34,834 bases of DNA from Microvirga terrestris (GTDB lineage Bacteria; Pseudomonadota; Alphaproteobacteria; Rhizobiales; Beijerinckiaceae), in NCBI RefSeq assembly GCF_015694425.1, contig NZ_JADQDN010000019.1, positions 1 through 34,834 of the forward strand, written 5' to 3'. Below the pieces are notes generated by a model, which saw nothing but the letters and a program-made list of their open reading frames with translations, was not told the DNA's origin and did not search any database. The stretch's first letter is position 1. Every line of letters starts with the position of its first letter. Shown one piece after another: positions 14,431-26,583 of this stretch. Position numbers and translations under genes: made by a program.

Positions 14431-17052
14431 ATGAGGCCCGAGCGCTACAACGCCAAGGAAGCCGAGCTGAAATGGCGGAAGGTCTGGAACGACCGCGACC
14501 TGTTCAAGACCAACAACGACGACCCGCGTCCGAAATACTACGTGCTTGAGATGTTCCCGTATCCGTCGGGGCGCATTCATATGGGCCACGTGCGCAACTA
14601 CACCATGGGCGACGTGGTGGCCCGCTACAAGCGGGCCCGCGGCTTCAACGTGCTCCATCCCATGGGCTGGGACGCTTTCGGTATGCCGGCTGAGAACGCT
14701 GCCATGCAGAACAAGGTCCACCCGAAGGAATGGACCTATGCCAACATCGCCACGATGCGCGCTCAGTTGCAGAGCATGGGCTTGGCCATCGACTGGAGCC
14801 GTGAGATCGCCACCTGCGATCCGAGCTACTACAAGCACCAGCAGCGCATGTTCCTGGACTTCCTGGAGGCCGGCCTCGTTGATCGCAAGACCGCCAAGGT
14901 GAACTGGGATCCGGTCGACCACACCGTGCTCGCCAACGAGCAGGTGATCGACGGGCGCGGCTGGCGCTCCGGCGCCCTAGTGGAGCAGCGCGAGCTGACC
15001 CAGTGGTTCCTGAAGATCACCGATTTCGCCCAGGATCTCGACGACCGGCTCGACACCCTCGACCGCTGGCCCGAGAAGGTGCGCCTGATGCAGCGCAACT
15101 GGATCGGCCGCTCCGAAGGCCTTTTGGTGCGCTTTGCGCTCAGGCCTGAGACCGTGCCGAATGGCGAGACCGAGCTGCAGATCTACACCACGCGCCCGGA
15201 CACGCTGTTCGGCGCGAAGTTCATGGCGGTTGCGCCCGATCACCCGCTGGCGAAGGCCGCGGCCGATAAGAACCCGGAGCTCGCCGCCTTCATCGAGGAG
15301 TGCAAGCGCGTCGGCACGGCTCAGGAAGCCATCGATAAGGCCGAGAAGCTCGGCTTCGACACCGGCATCCGGGCGGAGCATCCGTTCGACCCGAACTGGA
15401 CCCTGCCGGTTTACGTCGCGAACTTCATCCTGATGGAATACGGCACCGGCGCCATCTTCGGCTGCCCGGCGCATGACCAGCGCGACCTGGATTTCGTCAA
15501 CAAGTACGGCCTGGGCAACACGCCGGTGGTCTGCCCACCGGACCAGGACCCGGCTGCCTTCGTCATCACCGACGAGGCCTATGACGGCGAAGGCCGGATG
15601 ATCAATTCCCGCTTCCTCGATGGCATGACCATCGCGGAGGCCAAGGAAGAGGTCGCCCGCCGCCTGGAAAGCCAGACCCGCGGCAACCACGCGGTGGCCG
15701 AGCGCAAGGTGAATTTCCGCCTGCGCGACTGGGGCATCTCGCGTCAGCGCTATTGGGGCTGCCCAATCCCGGTCATCCATTGCGAGACCTGCGGCGTCGT
15801 GCCGGTGCCGAAGGATCAGCTGCCCGTGGTGCTGCCGGAGGACGTGTCCTTCGACGTGCCGGGCAATCCGCTCGACCGTCATGCCAGCTGGAAGACCGTG
15901 AGCTGTCCGCAATGCGGCGCCAAGGCCCGGCGCGAGACGGACACCATGGACACCTTCGTGGATTCGTCCTGGTACTTCGCGCGCTTTACGGACCCGACCC
16001 TGACCGATCAGCCGACCGACCGCACCACAGTCGATTCCTGGCTGCCGGTCGATCAGTATATCGGCGGCATCGAGCACGCGATCCTGCACCTGCTCTATTC
16101 GCGCTTCTTCACCCGCGCGATGAAGAAGACGGGCCATGCCGGCCTCGATGAGCCGTTCGCCGGCCTGTTCACTCAAGGAATGGTGGTGCACGAGACCTAC
16201 AAGGACTCGAACGGCGCCTGGGTGCTGCCCGCCGATGTGCGCTTCGAGACTGAGAGCGGCGTGCGCAAGGCTTTCCATGTGGAGACTGGCGCTCCGATCG
16301 AGATCGGCTCGATCGAGAAGATGTCGAAGTCGAAGAAGAACACGGTCGATCCGGACGAGATCATCGCGTCCTACGGGGCCGACACCGCCCGCTGGTTCAT
16401 GCTGTCCGATTCGCCGCCGGAGCGCGACGTGATCTGGACCGAGGAAGGCGTGCAGGGCGCGGGCCGCTTCATCCAGCGCGTGTGGCGCCTGATCGGCGAG
16501 GTCGCGGACCGGATGGCCGGCGCCAACGGCGCTGCCGCCGATGGGCCGATTGCGCTCTCCGTGCGCAAGGCCGCCCACAAGGCGCTGGCCGCCGTCGAGG
16601 AGGATGTGGAGCGCCTGCGCTTCAACCGCTGCGTCGCCCATCTCTACGAGCTCGCCAATTCCCTGCAGGATCTGGCCAATCAGGCGAAAAGCACCAACGA
16701 GCCGGGTGTCGGCCCGGCCTTTGCCGAGGCCGGGCGCATCTTCGTGCAGCTGCTCGCCCCCATGATGCCGCATCTGGCGGAGGAATGCTGGGAGTCCTTG
16801 GGCCAGTCCGGTCTCGTGGCCGATGCCCCCTGGCCGCAGGTGGATCGCTCGCTCCTGGTCGAGGATACGGTCACCCTGCCGGTTCAGGTGAACGGCAAGA
16901 AGCGTGCCGACGTGACGGTTGCCCGCGACGCCGATCAGGCTACAGTCGAGGCCGCCGTGCTGTCGCTCGAGGCCGTGCAGAAGGCCATGGACGGCAAGCC
17001 CGCCCGCAAGATCATCGTCGTTCCCCAGAGGATCGTGAATGTCGTCGCTTAA
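14431..17052 (+). CDS. leuS: Leucyl-tRNA synthetase
   Basis: This 873-residue class I synthetase charges tRNA-Leu. The HIGH motif is HMGH at 50-53 in [15 protein letters not shown], and KMSKS is at 630-634 in [16 protein letters not shown]. The CP1 editing domain ([21 protein letters not shown] ... [17 protein letters not shown]) is intact, as are the zinc-region cysteines (CETCG, CPQCG). The C-terminal domain ends in [17 protein letters not shown] 14431 was chosen over the in-frame TTG at 14422. It overlaps lptE by 14 bases and is followed 3 bases after lptE by holA, a conserved leuS-lptE-holA operon in many Alphaproteobacteria. All catalytic and editing features are present; I see nothing odd. 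Confidence 0.97.
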   Translation: MRPERYNAKEAELKWRKVWNDRDLFKTNNDDPRPKYYVLEMFPYPSGRIHMGHVRNYTMGDVVARYKRARGFNVLHPMGWDAFGMPAENAAMQNKVHPKEWTYANIATMRAQLQSMGLAIDWSREIATCDPSYYKHQQRMFLDFLEAGLVDRKTAKVNWDPVDHTVLANEQVIDGRGWRSGALVEQRELTQWFLKITDFAQDLDDRLDTLDRWPEKVRLMQRNWIGRSEGLLVRFALRPETVPNGETELQIYTTRPDTLFGAKFMAVAPDHPLAKAAADKNPELAAFIEECKRVGTAQEAIDKAEKLGFDTGIRAEHPFDPNWTLPVYVANFILMEYGTGAIFGCPAHDQRDLDFVNKYGLGNTPVVCPPDQDPAAFVITDEAYDGEGRMINSRFLDGMTIAEAKEEVARRLESQTRGNHAVAERKVNFRLRDWGISRQRYWGCPIPVIHCETCGVVPVPKDQLPVVLPEDVSFDVPGNPLDRHASWKTVSCPQCGAKARRETDTMDTFVDSSWYFARFTDPTLTDQPTDRTTVDSWLPVDQYIGGIEHAILHLLYSRFFTRAMKKTGHAGLDEPFAGLFTQGMVVHETYKDSNGAWVLPADVRFETESGVRKAFHVETGAPIEIGSIEKMSKSKKNTVDPDEIIASYGADTARWFMLSDSPPERDVIWTEEGVQGAGRFIQRVWRLIGEVADRMAGANGAAADGPIALSVRKAAHKALAAVEEDVERLRFNRCVAHLYELANSLQDLANQAKSTNEPGVGPAFAEAGRIFVQLLAPMMPHLAEECWESLGQSGLVADAPWPQVDRSLLVEDTVTLPVQVNGKKRADVTVARDADQATVEAAVLSLEAVQKAMDGKPARKIIVVPQRIVNVVA

Positions 17053-17569
17053 CCTGATTGCCCGCGTTGTTGTCGTGGCGGGCCTCTCTCTCGGCCTGTC
17101 CGCCTGTTTCCGGCCTCTTCACGGACCGACGGCTTCGGGGCAATCGCTCCAGACGGAGCTTGCTTCCATCGACGTGCCGGAGGTGGAATGGCCACCGCAG
17201 CTGGCGAATGCAGGCCATTACCTGCGCAGCGAGCTGATCTATGTGCTGAACGGCTCGGGCTCGGCTATACCTAAGCGCTACAATCTGCGGCTCGCCTTCA
17301 CGAAATCGCAGACAAGCCCGGTCGTCGACACGCAATACGGCACGGCAAGCTCCGTTATCGTCGGCGGAACACTGACCTATACGCTGACGAGCCTCGATGG
17401 AGCCACGGTGATAACCCAGGGCACGGCCACGTCCAGCGCAAGCTTCGACCGCTTCCCGCAGCGCTTTGCCAATATCCGGGCGGCCAAGGACGCGGAGATC
17501 AGGCTGACCAAGGATCTGGCCGATCAGGTGAGAACCCGGTTGTTGGCGGTGCTCGCCACACGAACCTGA
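17039..17569 (+). CDS. lptE: LPS-assembly lipoprotein LptE
   Basis: This 176-residue outer-membrane lipoprotein has a short signal peptide with lipobox L-S-A-C23 ([12 protein letters not shown]), so Cys23 is the predicted lipidated residue. LptE plugs the LptD barrel that inserts lipopolysaccharide into the outer leaflet. Sequence conservation is low in this family; the evidence is the lipobox, the length, the ARNA-like core and the position between leuS and holA. It starts inside the last 14 bases of leuS, so translation is probably coupled. No partner lptD gene is in the window. The alternative, an unrelated lipoprotein, is less likely given the synteny. Confidence 0.85.
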   Translation: MSSLNLIARVVVVAGLSLGLSACFRPLHGPTASGQSLQTELASIDVPEVEWPPQLANAGHYLRSELIYVLNGSGSAIPKRYNLRLAFTKSQTSPVVDTQYGTASSVIVGGTLTYTLTSLDGATVITQGTATSSASFDRFPQRFANIRAAKDAEIRLTKDLADQVRTRLLAVLATRT

Positions 17570-17572
17570 CCG

Positions 17573-18592
17573 ATGGTGGCCGTCAAAGCCGGTGACGTGG
17601 AGGGAGCGCTGCGGCGCCCCGATCCGCGCATCGGCGTGTTCCTGTTCTACGGGCCCGACATGGGCCTCATCAATGAGCGCGCCCGTGTGGTGGCCGAACG
17701 CTCCGTGGACGATGCTTCCGACCCGTTCCAGATGATCCGCATCGACGGCGACGACATCGCGGCCGATCCAGGACGCCTGGCGGACGAAGCCGGCACCATG
17801 GGGTTGTTTGGAGGTAAGCGCGCCATCTGGGTGAAGGCCACCTCGCGCAACATCGCGCCGGCCGTGGATGCGGTCCTGAAGGGCGAGTTGCAGGACACGG
17901 TGATCGTCATCGAAGGCGGCGACCTTCAAAAGTCGTCACCCTTGCGCACCCTCTGCGAGCGCTCGCAGAAGGCACTGGCCCTGCCCTGCTATGCGGATAC
18001 CGGTCGCGATCTCGGCACGGTTGTCGACGAAGCGTTGAAAGCGAATGGCTTTTCGATCCAGCGCGAGGCCCGCACGGCCCTGATCGCGAGCCTCGGCGGC
18101 GACCGCCTCGCTACCCGCGGCGAGCTCAACAAGCTGATGCTCTATGCCCATGGCCAGCGGGAGATCACGCTCGCCGACGTGGACGCCATCATGAGCGACG
18201 TGTCGAGCCTTGCCATGGATGCGGTGATCGACGCGGCTTTTGCCGGCGAAGGCACGGGCCTGGAAACCGGCTCCCGGCGTCTCGCGGCCGAGGGCGTGAA
18301 CGCGAGCGTGCTGCTCGGCGCGGCGCTCCGCCATGCCTTGATGCTGCTCGCCGCGCGCCTCTCCGTCGAAGAAGGCCGCCCGATCCCGGCCGTGATGGAA
18401 ACCATGCGCAGCCTGCATTTCCGGCGAAAGCCCCTGGTCGAGCGTCATCTCCAGCGCTGGACGGGCGACAGCCTGAAGAATGCAATCTCCCTGCTGCAGA
18501 CGAACCTGCTCCAGACCCGCCGCATGGCCGATCTCGCTGACACCATCGCGGCCAAGACCCTGCTCGATATCGCAAGAGCGGCACGGCGGTAG
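17573..18592 (+). CDS. holA: DNA polymerase III delta subunit
   Basis: This 339-residue protein is the clamp-loader delta subunit that opens the beta clamp during replication. It has the three-domain delta layout: an N-terminal region with IGVFLFYGPDMGLINERARVVAE, a middle region with GGKRAIWVKATSRNIAPAVDAVLKG and VIEGGDLQKSSPLR, and a helical C-terminal collar (FRRKPLVERHLQRWTGDSLKNAISLLQTNLLQTRRM). The nucleotide-binding motifs of DnaX are absent, as expected for delta. It begins 3 bases after lptE and probably shares its transcript. It converges on parB across a palindromic repeat. The lptE-holA-parB neighbourhood is typical of Alphaproteobacteria. Confidence 0.93.
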   Translation: MVAVKAGDVEGALRRPDPRIGVFLFYGPDMGLINERARVVAERSVDDASDPFQMIRIDGDDIAADPGRLADEAGTMGLFGGKRAIWVKATSRNIAPAVDAVLKGELQDTVIVIEGGDLQKSSPLRTLCERSQKALALPCYADTGRDLGTVVDEALKANGFSIQREARTALIASLGGDRLATRGELNKLMLYAHGQREITLADVDAIMSDVSSLAMDAVIDAAFAGEGTGLETGSRRLAAEGVNASVLLGAALRHALMLLAARLSVEEGRPIPAVMETMRSLHFRRKPLVERHLQRWTGDSLKNAISLLQTNLLQTRRMADLADTIAAKTLLDIARAARR

Positions 18593-18600
18593 TCGCACCT

Positions 18601-18638
18601 TGTCATTTCGGGGGCGCGCAGCGGAGCCCGGAATGACA
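18601..18638. repeat. REP-like palindrome between holA and parB
   Basis: TGTCATTTCGGG (18601-18612) pairs with CCCGGAATGACA (18627-18638) with one mismatch, around GGCGCGCAGCGGAG. It lies exactly between the converging stops of holA (18592) and parB (18656). The core AGCGGAG is shared with the repeat at 1416-1488. It may act as a bidirectional terminator. Confidence 0.6.
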
Positions 18639-18655
18639 GTGCGAGAACGCGTCTT

Positions 18656-19537
18656 TTACGGGTTCAACCGCCGGCACAGGCCGTCCAATTGATCTAAGGT
18701 CTTGTATTTGATGCGCAATTCGCCGCCTTGGCCTTTGTGATCGATGCTGACGGTGAGGCCGAGCACGTCCTGCAGGGCCTTTTCCAGAGCACGGGTGTCT
18801 GGATCCTTCTGCGCATGGCCGGGCTTGGCTGCCTTAGCGGCAATCTTCGATGAGTTTCCCGTATCGCCCTGGGCGATCTCCTCCACCTGGCGCACGCTCA
18901 TGCCTTCGTCGATGACGCGCTTGGCCACCTGGACCGGGTCGTTCACGGAAAGAAGAGCGCGGCCATGGCCCGCCGTGAGCTTGCGGTCGATCAGCAGCTT
19001 GCGCACGGTCACCGGCAGTTCGGTGAGGCGCAGAGTATTAGCGATGTGGCTGCGGCTCTTGCCGATGATCTTGGAGAGGTTTTCCTGGGTGTAGGAGAAT
19101 TCGGCCATCAGGCGCGAATAGCCTTCAGCCTCCTCGATGGGGTTGAGGTCCGCGCGCTGAACATTCTCGAGGATTGCGTATTCGAGCGAGGTCTTGTCAT
19201 CGATATGGACGACCACCACCGGAACCCGGTGCAAACCAGCCTTCTGGGCCGCACGCCAGCGGCGTTCGCCGGCGACGATCTCGTATTGGTCGCTGCTGTT
19301 CGTGACCGGTCGCACGACGATGGGCTGGATGATGCCGCGATCCTTGATGGACTGAGTCAGCTCGCTCAGGTCCGTGTCGTCGAAGACTTTGCGCGGGTTG
19401 CGCGGGTTCGCGCGCAGGAACTCCACGGGCACGGATTTCGGCGTGAAACCCTTGCGCTCGAGGGTGCCCATTTCCTCCCCGACCTCGCCGATGAGGGCGG
19501 CCAGTCCACGGCCCAGCGATTTCATCTCTTTAGCCAT
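18656..19537 (-). CDS. parB: Chromosome partitioning protein ParB
   Basis: This 293-residue protein binds parS and spreads as a CTP-dependent clamp to organise the origin region. The N-terminal MKSLGRGLAALIG is the usual ParA-interacting start. The CTP-binding motifs are GERRWRA (90-96) and ENVQRADL (124-131). The HTH (about 150-170: YTQENLSKIIGKSRSHIANTLRL) recognises parS, and a C-terminal dimer domain ends the protein. It lies 19 bases downstream of parA. Two parS sites with the canonical core are at 20967-20986 and 22953-22978. All domains are complete. Confidence 0.97.
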   Translation of the reverse strand: MAKEMKSLGRGLAALIGEVGEEMGTLERKGFTPKSVPVEFLRANPRNPRKVFDDTDLSELTQSIKDRGIIQPIVVRPVTNSSDQYEIVAGERRWRAAQKAGLHRVPVVVVHIDDKTSLEYAILENVQRADLNPIEEAEGYSRLMAEFSYTQENLSKIIGKSRSHIANTLRLTELPVTVRKLLIDRKLTAGHGRALLSVNDPVQVAKRVIDEGMSVRQVEEIAQGDTGNSSKIAAKAAKPGHAQKDPDTRALEKALQDVLGLTVSIDHKGQGGELRIKYKTLDQLDGLCRRLNP

Positions 19538-19556
19538 TTCGTCTTCTCAATTCTTA

Positions 19557-20396
19557 TTACGCGGCGCGCAGGGCGCGTTCGCGCTGGATGACTTCGGAGG
19601 CCAGACGCAGATAGGCCTGCGACCCGGCACATTTCAGATCATAGAGCAGAACCGGCTTGCCGTGGGACGGCGCCTCGGACACGCGCACGTTGCGCGGGAT
19701 CATGGTTTCGTAAACCTTGGTGCCCATGAACTGGCGCACATCGGCCACGACCTGGCCGGACAGGTTGTTGCGCGGGTCGAACATGGTCAGCACGACCCCA
19801 TGGATTGTGAGCTCCGGGTTGAGGGCAGAACGGACCTGCTCGACCGTCTTGAGCAGCTGGCTGAGGCCTTCCAGAGCAAAAAATTCGCATTGGAGCGGTA
19901 CCAGAACGGCGTCAGCAGCGGTCAAGGCATTGATGGTCAGAAGATTGAGCGATGGCGGGCAATCGATCAAAATATAGGTAAATGGTTCGCTTACCTCAGC
20001 GCCCGAAAGTTCCTGAATCGCCGAACGGAGGCGGTGAGCTCGATTCCGCTCGTTGGCGATCTCCAGTTCGATGCCGAGGAGGTCGAGGGTCGAGGGCGCC
20101 ACCGACAATCCGGGCACGACCGTCTCGGTGATGCTCTCCTCCAGGGATGCCTCGCCGGCGAGCACATGGTAGGTGGAGGTCTGCCGGTTCTTGCGATCGA
20201 TGCCGAGACCCGTCGAGGCGTTGCCTTGCGGGTCGAGATCGATGATCAGCACCCGCTCGCCGATGGCGGCCAGCGCCGTGCCGAGATTGATCGCCGTCGT
20301 GGTCTTGCCGACGCCGCCCTTCTGGTTGGCGAGCACGAGAACGCGCGGTTTCACCCCACGCGCGCCTGCTTCGGGTCCGTTACGGTCGGTCATCAT
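19557..20396 (-). CDS. parA: Chromosome partitioning ATPase ParA
   Basis: This 279-residue deviant-Walker ATPase has KGGVGKTT at 26-33 (NQKGGVGKTTTAINLGTALA), the Walker A' motif DLDPQGNASTGLG, and DCPPSLNLLTINAL. It forms nucleoid-bound gradients that pull the ParB-parS complex during segregation. The start ATG 20396 (ATGATGACC) overlaps the rsmG stop TGA by 4 bases; ATG 20393 is an equally possible second start. Although the open frame extends to 20480, that region is rsmG. The five-gene minus-strand cluster mnmE, mnmG, rsmG, parA, parB is a well-known conserved origin-proximal operon. Everything is complete. Confidence 0.97.
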   Translation of the reverse strand: MMTDRNGPEAGARGVKPRVLVLANQKGGVGKTTTAINLGTALAAIGERVLIIDLDPQGNASTGLGIDRKNRQTSTYHVLAGEASLEESITETVVPGLSVAPSTLDLLGIELEIANERNRAHRLRSAIQELSGAEVSEPFTYILIDCPPSLNLLTINALTAADAVLVPLQCEFFALEGLSQLLKTVEQVRSALNPELTIHGVVLTMFDPRNNLSGQVVADVRQFMGTKVYETMIPRNVRVSEAPSHGKPVLLYDLKCAGSQAYLRLASEVIQRERALRAA

Positions 20397-21016
20397 GAAT
20401 GGCTCTCGATGGAGGTTATGCGAAGAATCCTGGCGTCGGAATCGGTCAAGCTCGGCAGGGTCTCCGCCTCGAATGTCCACCTTTTCCGGGCCTCGGTCAA
20501 TTCGATCTCGGCGTCTCGGCCCTTGGGGAAGAGGCCGATTGTCCCCGCTTTCAACATGGGTTCAGTCCATTCCAGCAGCTGTGGCAGCGCCGCCAGGGCG
20601 CGGGCCGAGACCACATCGGCCTTGCCGACGAAGCCTGGAATGACAGTTTCCAGCCGCGCCTCATGCACAGTCGCAGGCGATCCGGTCAGCCGTGCAATCT
20701 GCCGGAGAAAGGCGCATTTGCGCGAATTGCTCTCGACGAGATGAACCTTGAGCCCCCTCTCCGCTCCCGCGATAGCGAGCACGAGACCGGGAAAACCGGC
20801 CCCGGAACCGAGGTCGAGCCAGGTCTTCGACTCAGGCGCAAGATCGAGAAGCTGGAGCGAATCGACAATGTGCCGCTCCCAGATCTGGTCGAGCGTGGCC
20901 GGACCGACGAGGTTCTTGATCGACTGCCAGCGGCGAAGCTCCCGCTCCAGCAGCTTCAGCTTCTCGAATGTTTCACGTGAAACATTTAGATCGGACGCGC
21001 TCTTGGCCGCGGTCAT
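20393..21016 (-). CDS. rsmG: 16S rRNA (guanine-N7) methyltransferase RsmG
   Basis: This 207-residue methyltransferase (formerly GidB) methylates G527 of 16S rRNA. The SAM-binding loop is [16 protein letters not shown] (66-81); other family marks are [20 protein letters not shown] and [14 protein letters not shown]. The start ATG 21016 overlaps the mnmG stop (ATGA), and the stop overlaps the parA start. Codons for residues 11-16 (N-V-S-R-E-T) are written by a perfect 20-base parS palindrome at 20967-20986, so this gene carries a segregation site within its coding sequence. Loss of RsmG can confer streptomycin resistance in other bacteria (general knowledge). Confidence 0.95.
   Translation of the reverse strand: MTAAKSASDLNVSRETFEKLKLLERELRRWQSIKNLVGPATLDQIWERHIVDSLQLLDLAPESKTWLDLGSGAGFPGLVLAIAGAERGLKVHLVESNSRKCAFLRQIARLTGSPATVHEARLETVIPGFVGKADVVSARALAALPQLLEWTEPMLKAGTIGLFPKGRDAEIELTEARKRWTFEAETLPSLTDSDARILRITSIESHS
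20967..20986. promoter_or_regulatory. parS: parS site inside rsmG
   Basis: The sequence AATGTTTCACGTGAAACATT is a perfect 20-base palindrome containing the canonical alphaproteobacterial parS core. It falls in the first 20 codons of rsmG and encodes N-V-S-R-E-T-F. ParB binds this sequence, and ParB is encoded 1.4 kb away. It lies about 11 kb from the proposed oriC. Confidence 0.92.
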
Positions 21017-22899
21017 ACCTGCCCCGCTTCCATGGATCGCGCAGCCCGCGCTGGCGCCTTGCGGGCATGGGCCGCCAGCAGCGTCAGGGCCGCAGGGGTG
21101 ATGCCCTCGATACGAGCGGCCTGACCGAGGGTCTTCGGGCGCACCCGGTCGAGCTTGGCCTTGATCTCGTTCGACAGCCCGGGCAGCCCCTGGAAATCGA
21201 TGCTCTCCTCCAACACCACGCTCTCATCGCGACGGTAAGCGGCGATATCCGCCTGCTGCCGGTCGAGATAGACCGCGTAGGTGGCGTCCGTTTCCAGGCG
21301 TTCGCGGACGGAAGCGCTGACCGAATCGAAATCTGGCCAGATCCGCAACAGGTCGGACCAGCCGATATTCGGATAGGAGAGAAGCTGATAGGCGGAGCGG
21401 CGGATGCCATCCTGGTTCAGCTCCAACCCGTGCCGTGACGCTTCTTGGGGGGTCACAGCACGGGCCTGAAGCCGCTGCCGCGTCCCTCGGATCTCCTCCT
21501 GGGAGCGCTGGAAATGCGCCTCGCGCTCCGGACCGACGCAACCGATCTCCAGCCCCCTGCCGGTGAGGCGCTCGTCAACATTGTCGATGCGCAGGCTCAG
21601 GCGGTACTCGGACCGGGAGGTGAACATGCGGTAGGGCTCGCTGACCCCCCGGGTGATCAGATCGTCCACGAGCACGCCGATATACGACTCGGCCCGGTCG
21701 AAGACGATGCCCTCGTGGTCGCAAGCGCGACGGGCTGCATTGAGGCCGGCAACCAGCCCTTGGGCGGCCGCCTCCTCATAACCGGTGGTGCCGTTGATCT
21801 GGCCGGCGAGAAACAGCCCCTGCACGGCCTTGGTTTCGAGCCCGGCAGTGAGGTTGCGCGGGTCGACGTAATCGTACTCGATGGCATAGGCCGGCTGGAG
21901 CATATGCACCTTCTCCAGGCCGGGAATGTGCTTGAGGAAAGCGCGCTGCACGTCCTCGGGCAGGGAGGTGGAGATGCCATTCGGATAGACGGTGATGTCG
22001 TCGAGGCCTTCCGGCTCCAAAAAGATCTGGTGGCCATCGCGGTCACCGAAGCGCACCACCTTGTCCTCAATGGACGGACAGTAGCGCGGTCCCGTTCCCT
22101 GGATCTCGCCCGAATACATGGCCGAGCGGTGCAGGTTATCCCGGATCAGGTCGTGGACCTTGGCCGTGGTGCGGGTGACGCCGCATTCGATCTGAGGGTT
22201 GGTGATGCGGGTGGTGAGCAGGGAAAACGGCACCGGTTCGTCATCGGCCGCCTGCCTGTCAACGCCGGCCCAGTCGATAGTGCGGCCGTCGAGGCGGGGC
22301 GGGGTGCCGGTCTTGAGGCGACCGAGGGTGAAGCCGAGCCGGGCAAAGGTCTTGGGCAAGCCGAGCGAAGGGCGCTCGCCCATGCGGCCAGCCGGGATCT
22401 TCTTCTCGCCGATATGGATCAGGCCGGACAGGAAGGTGCCGGTGGTGATGACCACGGCGCCGGCGGTGAGTTTCCGCCCATCGGTGAGCAGCAACCCGGC
22501 GATCCGGTCCGCCTGCACGATCAGGTCATCGGCCTCGCCCTCAACGATGGTGAGGTGCGGGGTGTTCAGAAGCTCAGCCTGCATGGCGCGGGCGTAAAGC
22601 TTGCGGTCAGCCTGGGTGCGGGGCCCGCGCACGGCAGGACCCTTGCGGCGGTTGAGCAGCCGGAACTGGATGCCGGCGCGGTCGGCGATGCGGCCCATGA
22701 TACCGTCGAGGGCATCAATTTCCCGGACGAGATGGCCCTTGCCGAGGCCGCCGATAGCCGGATTGCACGACATGGCACCAATGGTCGAGAGCTTGTGCGT
22801 GACCAGAGCCGTGCGGGCGCCCATGCGCGCCGCAGCCGCAGCCGCCTCGGCCCCGGCATGGCCGCCGCCTACGACGATCACATCGAACGAAGAACTCAT
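21013..22899 (-). CDS. mnmG: tRNA uridine carboxymethylaminomethyl modification enzyme MnmG
   Basis: This 628-residue FAD protein works with MnmE to modify U34 of several tRNAs. The FAD-binding motif is [14 protein letters not shown] near the start (GGGHAG at 11-16), followed by [16 protein letters not shown] and [13 protein letters not shown]. The NAD/FAD contact [20 protein letters not shown] and the helical C-terminal domain are intact. The open frame reaches back to 23088 through a parS site and the mnmE gap, but the first real candidates are ATG 22911 and ATG 22899. I chose 22899 (MSSSFDVIV) because GGAA lies 6 bases upstream; 22911 has no site. The C-terminus overlaps rsmG by 4 bases. 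Its length fits the family. Confidence 0.95.
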   Translation of the reverse strand: MSSSFDVIVVGGGHAGAEAAAAAARMGARTALVTHKLSTIGAMSCNPAIGGLGKGHLVREIDALDGIMGRIADRAGIQFRLLNRRKGPAVRGPRTQADRKLYARAMQAELLNTPHLTIVEGEADDLIVQADRIAGLLLTDGRKLTAGAVVITTGTFLSGLIHIGEKKIPAGRMGERPSLGLPKTFARLGFTLGRLKTGTPPRLDGRTIDWAGVDRQAADDEPVPFSLLTTRITNPQIECGVTRTTAKVHDLIRDNLHRSAMYSGEIQGTGPRYCPSIEDKVVRFGDRDGHQIFLEPEGLDDITVYPNGISTSLPEDVQRAFLKHIPGLEKVHMLQPAYAIEYDYVDPRNLTAGLETKAVQGLFLAGQINGTTGYEEAAAQGLVAGLNAARRACDHEGIVFDRAESYIGVLVDDLITRGVSEPYRMFTSRSEYRLSLRIDNVDERLTGRGLEIGCVGPEREAHFQRSQEEIRGTRQRLQARAVTPQEASRHGLELNQDGIRRSAYQLLSYPNIGWSDLLRIWPDFDSVSASVRERLETDATYAVYLDRQQADIAAYRRDESVVLEESIDFQGLPGLSNEIKAKLDRVRPKTLGQAARIEGITPAALTLLAAHARKAPARAARSMEAGQV

Positions 22900-22952
22900 G
22901 TTGGTTTCCATAAACAGGGGTCTACGCAGCGCTGGGTCCAAGGTCAAAAGGG

Positions 22953-22978
22953 CAAAATGTTTCACGTGAAACATTTTG
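22953..22978. promoter_or_regulatory. parS: parS site upstream of mnmG
   Basis: A perfect 26-base palindrome with core TGTTTCACGTGAAACA lies between mnmG and mnmE. It is longer than the copy in rsmG, since both flanks (CAAAA / TTTTG) also pair. It is the strongest ParB site in the window. It may also affect transcription of mnmG. Confidence 0.93.
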
Positions 22979-23114
22979 GGCCTTCCCCATCTCCGCACAG
23001 CCCGTCCACAGGCTATCCAGAGCGGATTCAGCACCGTTCCACCGATTCGTGAACAGCTGAAATCAGGAGTCGCACAGATTCGCCGCATGGTTATCGGCGC
23101 GGGTCGCCTGCAAG
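22979..23114. other. mnmE-mnmG gap downstream of parS
   Basis: This 136-base stretch has no gene. It contains CCGTCCACAGGCTATCCAG (23002-23020), two weak half-matches to a DnaA box. A second copy of the wording CCGTCCACAGGC occurs at 31869-31880 in the proposed origin. The match has three mismatches from TTATCCACA, so DnaA binding is only possible, not shown. Confidence 0.3.
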
Positions 23115-24425
23115 CTATTTGCCGATGCAGAAGCTGGAGAACAGCCGGTCAAGCACATCCTCCACATCCACCCGTCCGGTGATCTCACCGATGGCGCGGG
23201 CCGCGAGCCTCGCCTCTTCGGCGGCAAGTTCCAGCGGTCCCCGGCTCGCGAGCATATCCCGTGTACGGATCAGGCATCCTTGAGCGCGGTCCAAGGCTTT
23301 TCGATGACGCTCACGGGTGATCACCGCATCCCCCTGCCCCATCAGGCTTGCAGCCTCAGCCTCGAGGTGGGCGATCAACTCCGGCAACCCCTCGCCGGTC
23401 GCAGCGGCAATCATGATGTCACAGCCGTGACCCGGCTGCCGGAGGTCGGCCTTCGTCCCCACCTTCAGCAGGCGCCTTGCAGGCGGCGGCGCACTCTCCT
23501 CCCCGTCCGGCGGCACGAGCCAGAGGACGAGGTCGGCATCCTGCGCCCGAGCGCGAGCACGGGACACACCCTCCTGCTCGATCAGGTCGGTACTCTCCCG
23601 CAGGCCCGCCGTGTCGACGATGACCACCGGAAGGCCGCCGAGATCGCAATGGACCTCGATCACGTCCCGGGTCGTGCCGGCAATCGGCGACACGATGGCG
23701 ACGTCCCGCTGGGCCAGCGCATTGAGCAGGGTCGACTTGCCCGCATTGGGCGGGCCGGCCAGCACCACGGTGAGACCCTCCCGCAGCCGCTCGCCGCTGC
23801 GGTTGGCCAGTGCCCGGCCAATCTCCCCCTCGACGCCGTCGATCATGCGCAGGATGTCCGCCTCCAGATCTTCCGGCACGTCACCTTCGTCCGAGAAATC
23901 GAGGCTGGCTTCAAGCAGGGCGAGAACCTGCAGAATGCTCTCGCGCCAGCCCTCGGCGGCATTGCCGAGGCGCCCACCGAGCTGGAGCATCGCCTGCCGG
24001 CGCTGGGCCTCCGTCTCGGCATCGATGATATCGGCAAGCCCCTCCACTTGGGACAGGTCCATGCGCCCGTTGAGAAAGGCCCGGCGGGTGAACTCGCCGG
24101 CCTCGGCCGGGCGGCAGTTCACGACGGACGAGAGAGTTCGCAGCACGGCCGCGCGGGTGGCAAGGCCGCCATGGATGTGCAGCTCGGCCTGGTCCTCGCC
24201 GGTAAAGCTCCCCGGCCCCGGCATCCAGAGCACGAGGGCCTGATCGAGGGGATCGCCGGTAGCGGGATCGCGCAAGGTCCGCACCACCGCCCGTCGGGGC
24301 TGTGGCACCCCGTCCGCCATCCGCTCCAGGATCAACCGGCTCTCCGGCCCGCTGATCCGGATCAAGCACACGGCGGCCCGGCCGTGGCCGGAAGCGATGG
24401 CGAAGATCGTATCGTCGGACCGCAT
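23115..24425 (-). CDS. mnmE: tRNA modification GTPase MnmE
   Basis: This 436-residue potassium-dependent GTPase pairs with MnmG to make cmnm5U34. It has an N-terminal folate-binding domain ([22 protein letters not shown]), a helical domain, and an inserted G domain with P-loop GPPNAGKS (224-231), [15 protein letters not shown] (271-277) and GTKADL. The C-terminus is FCIGK, in which the Cys is the family-conserved catalytic residue. ATG 24425 ([10 protein letters not shown]) has GAGG about 9 bases upstream; ATG 24431 and 24440 are possible but add residues outside the fold. The reading frame runs to 24566, overlapping the divergent DUF255 gene, which I reject. It is the first gene of the mnmE-mnmG-rsmG-parA-parB cluster. 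Confidence 0.96.
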   Translation of the reverse strand: MRSDDTIFAIASGHGRAAVCLIRISGPESRLILERMADGVPQPRRAVVRTLRDPATGDPLDQALVLWMPGPGSFTGEDQAELHIHGGLATRAAVLRTLSSVVNCRPAEAGEFTRRAFLNGRMDLSQVEGLADIIDAETEAQRRQAMLQLGGRLGNAAEGWRESILQVLALLEASLDFSDEGDVPEDLEADILRMIDGVEGEIGRALANRSGERLREGLTVVLAGPPNAGKSTLLNALAQRDVAIVSPIAGTTRDVIEVHCDLGGLPVVIVDTAGLRESTDLIEQEGVSRARARAQDADLVLWLVPPDGEESAPPPARRLLKVGTKADLRQPGHGCDIMIAAATGEGLPELIAHLEAEAASLMGQGDAVITRERHRKALDRAQGCLIRTRDMLASRGPLELAAEEARLAARAIGEITGRVDVEDVLDRLFSSFCIGK

Positions 24426-24487
24426 GGACATGAACCTCATCAAGAGAAGCGGATTTAACTCTGGCGGAGCCTTAAACAAAACAGCAT

Positions 24488-24522
24488 CCGGGATCGGCTC
24501 AGACCCAAATCGATCATCCCGG
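24488..24522. promoter_or_regulatory. Inverted repeat between mnmE and the DUF255 gene
   Basis: CCGGGAT (24488-24494) and ATCCCGG (24516-24522) form a 7-base inverted repeat with a 21-base interval. It lies in the divergent promoter region. It may be an operator or chance; there is no regulator gene next to it. Confidence 0.25.
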
Positions 24523-24552
24523 CCGGTTACCCTGGAATCCGGAGCAGGACCG

Positions 24553-26574
<2,022 letters not shown>

Positions 26575-26583
26575 ACCCACGCC

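Noticed and set aside
14977..16773. 598-residue minus-strand frame opposite leuS
   Set aside because: It is an antisense shadow of leuS, with His/Arg/Gly-rich composition from GC-rich codons and no family match.
23002..23020. Second replication origin at the mnmE-mnmG gap
   Set aside because: Only weak half-matches to the DnaA box are present, with no CtrA boxes or GANTC cluster.
21445..23052. 535-residue plus-strand frame opposite mnmG
   Set aside because: It mirrors the mnmG codons, has no motif and spans the intergenic parS.
22979..23088. N-terminal extension of mnmG through the parS site up to 23088
   Set aside because: The frame is open, but the residues are unlike the family, and ATG 22899 with GGAA upstream starts the FAD fold.
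24397..24552. Long start of the DUF255 protein
   Set aside because: It overlaps mnmE and its ribosome site; the family starts at [14 protein letters not shown] (24553).
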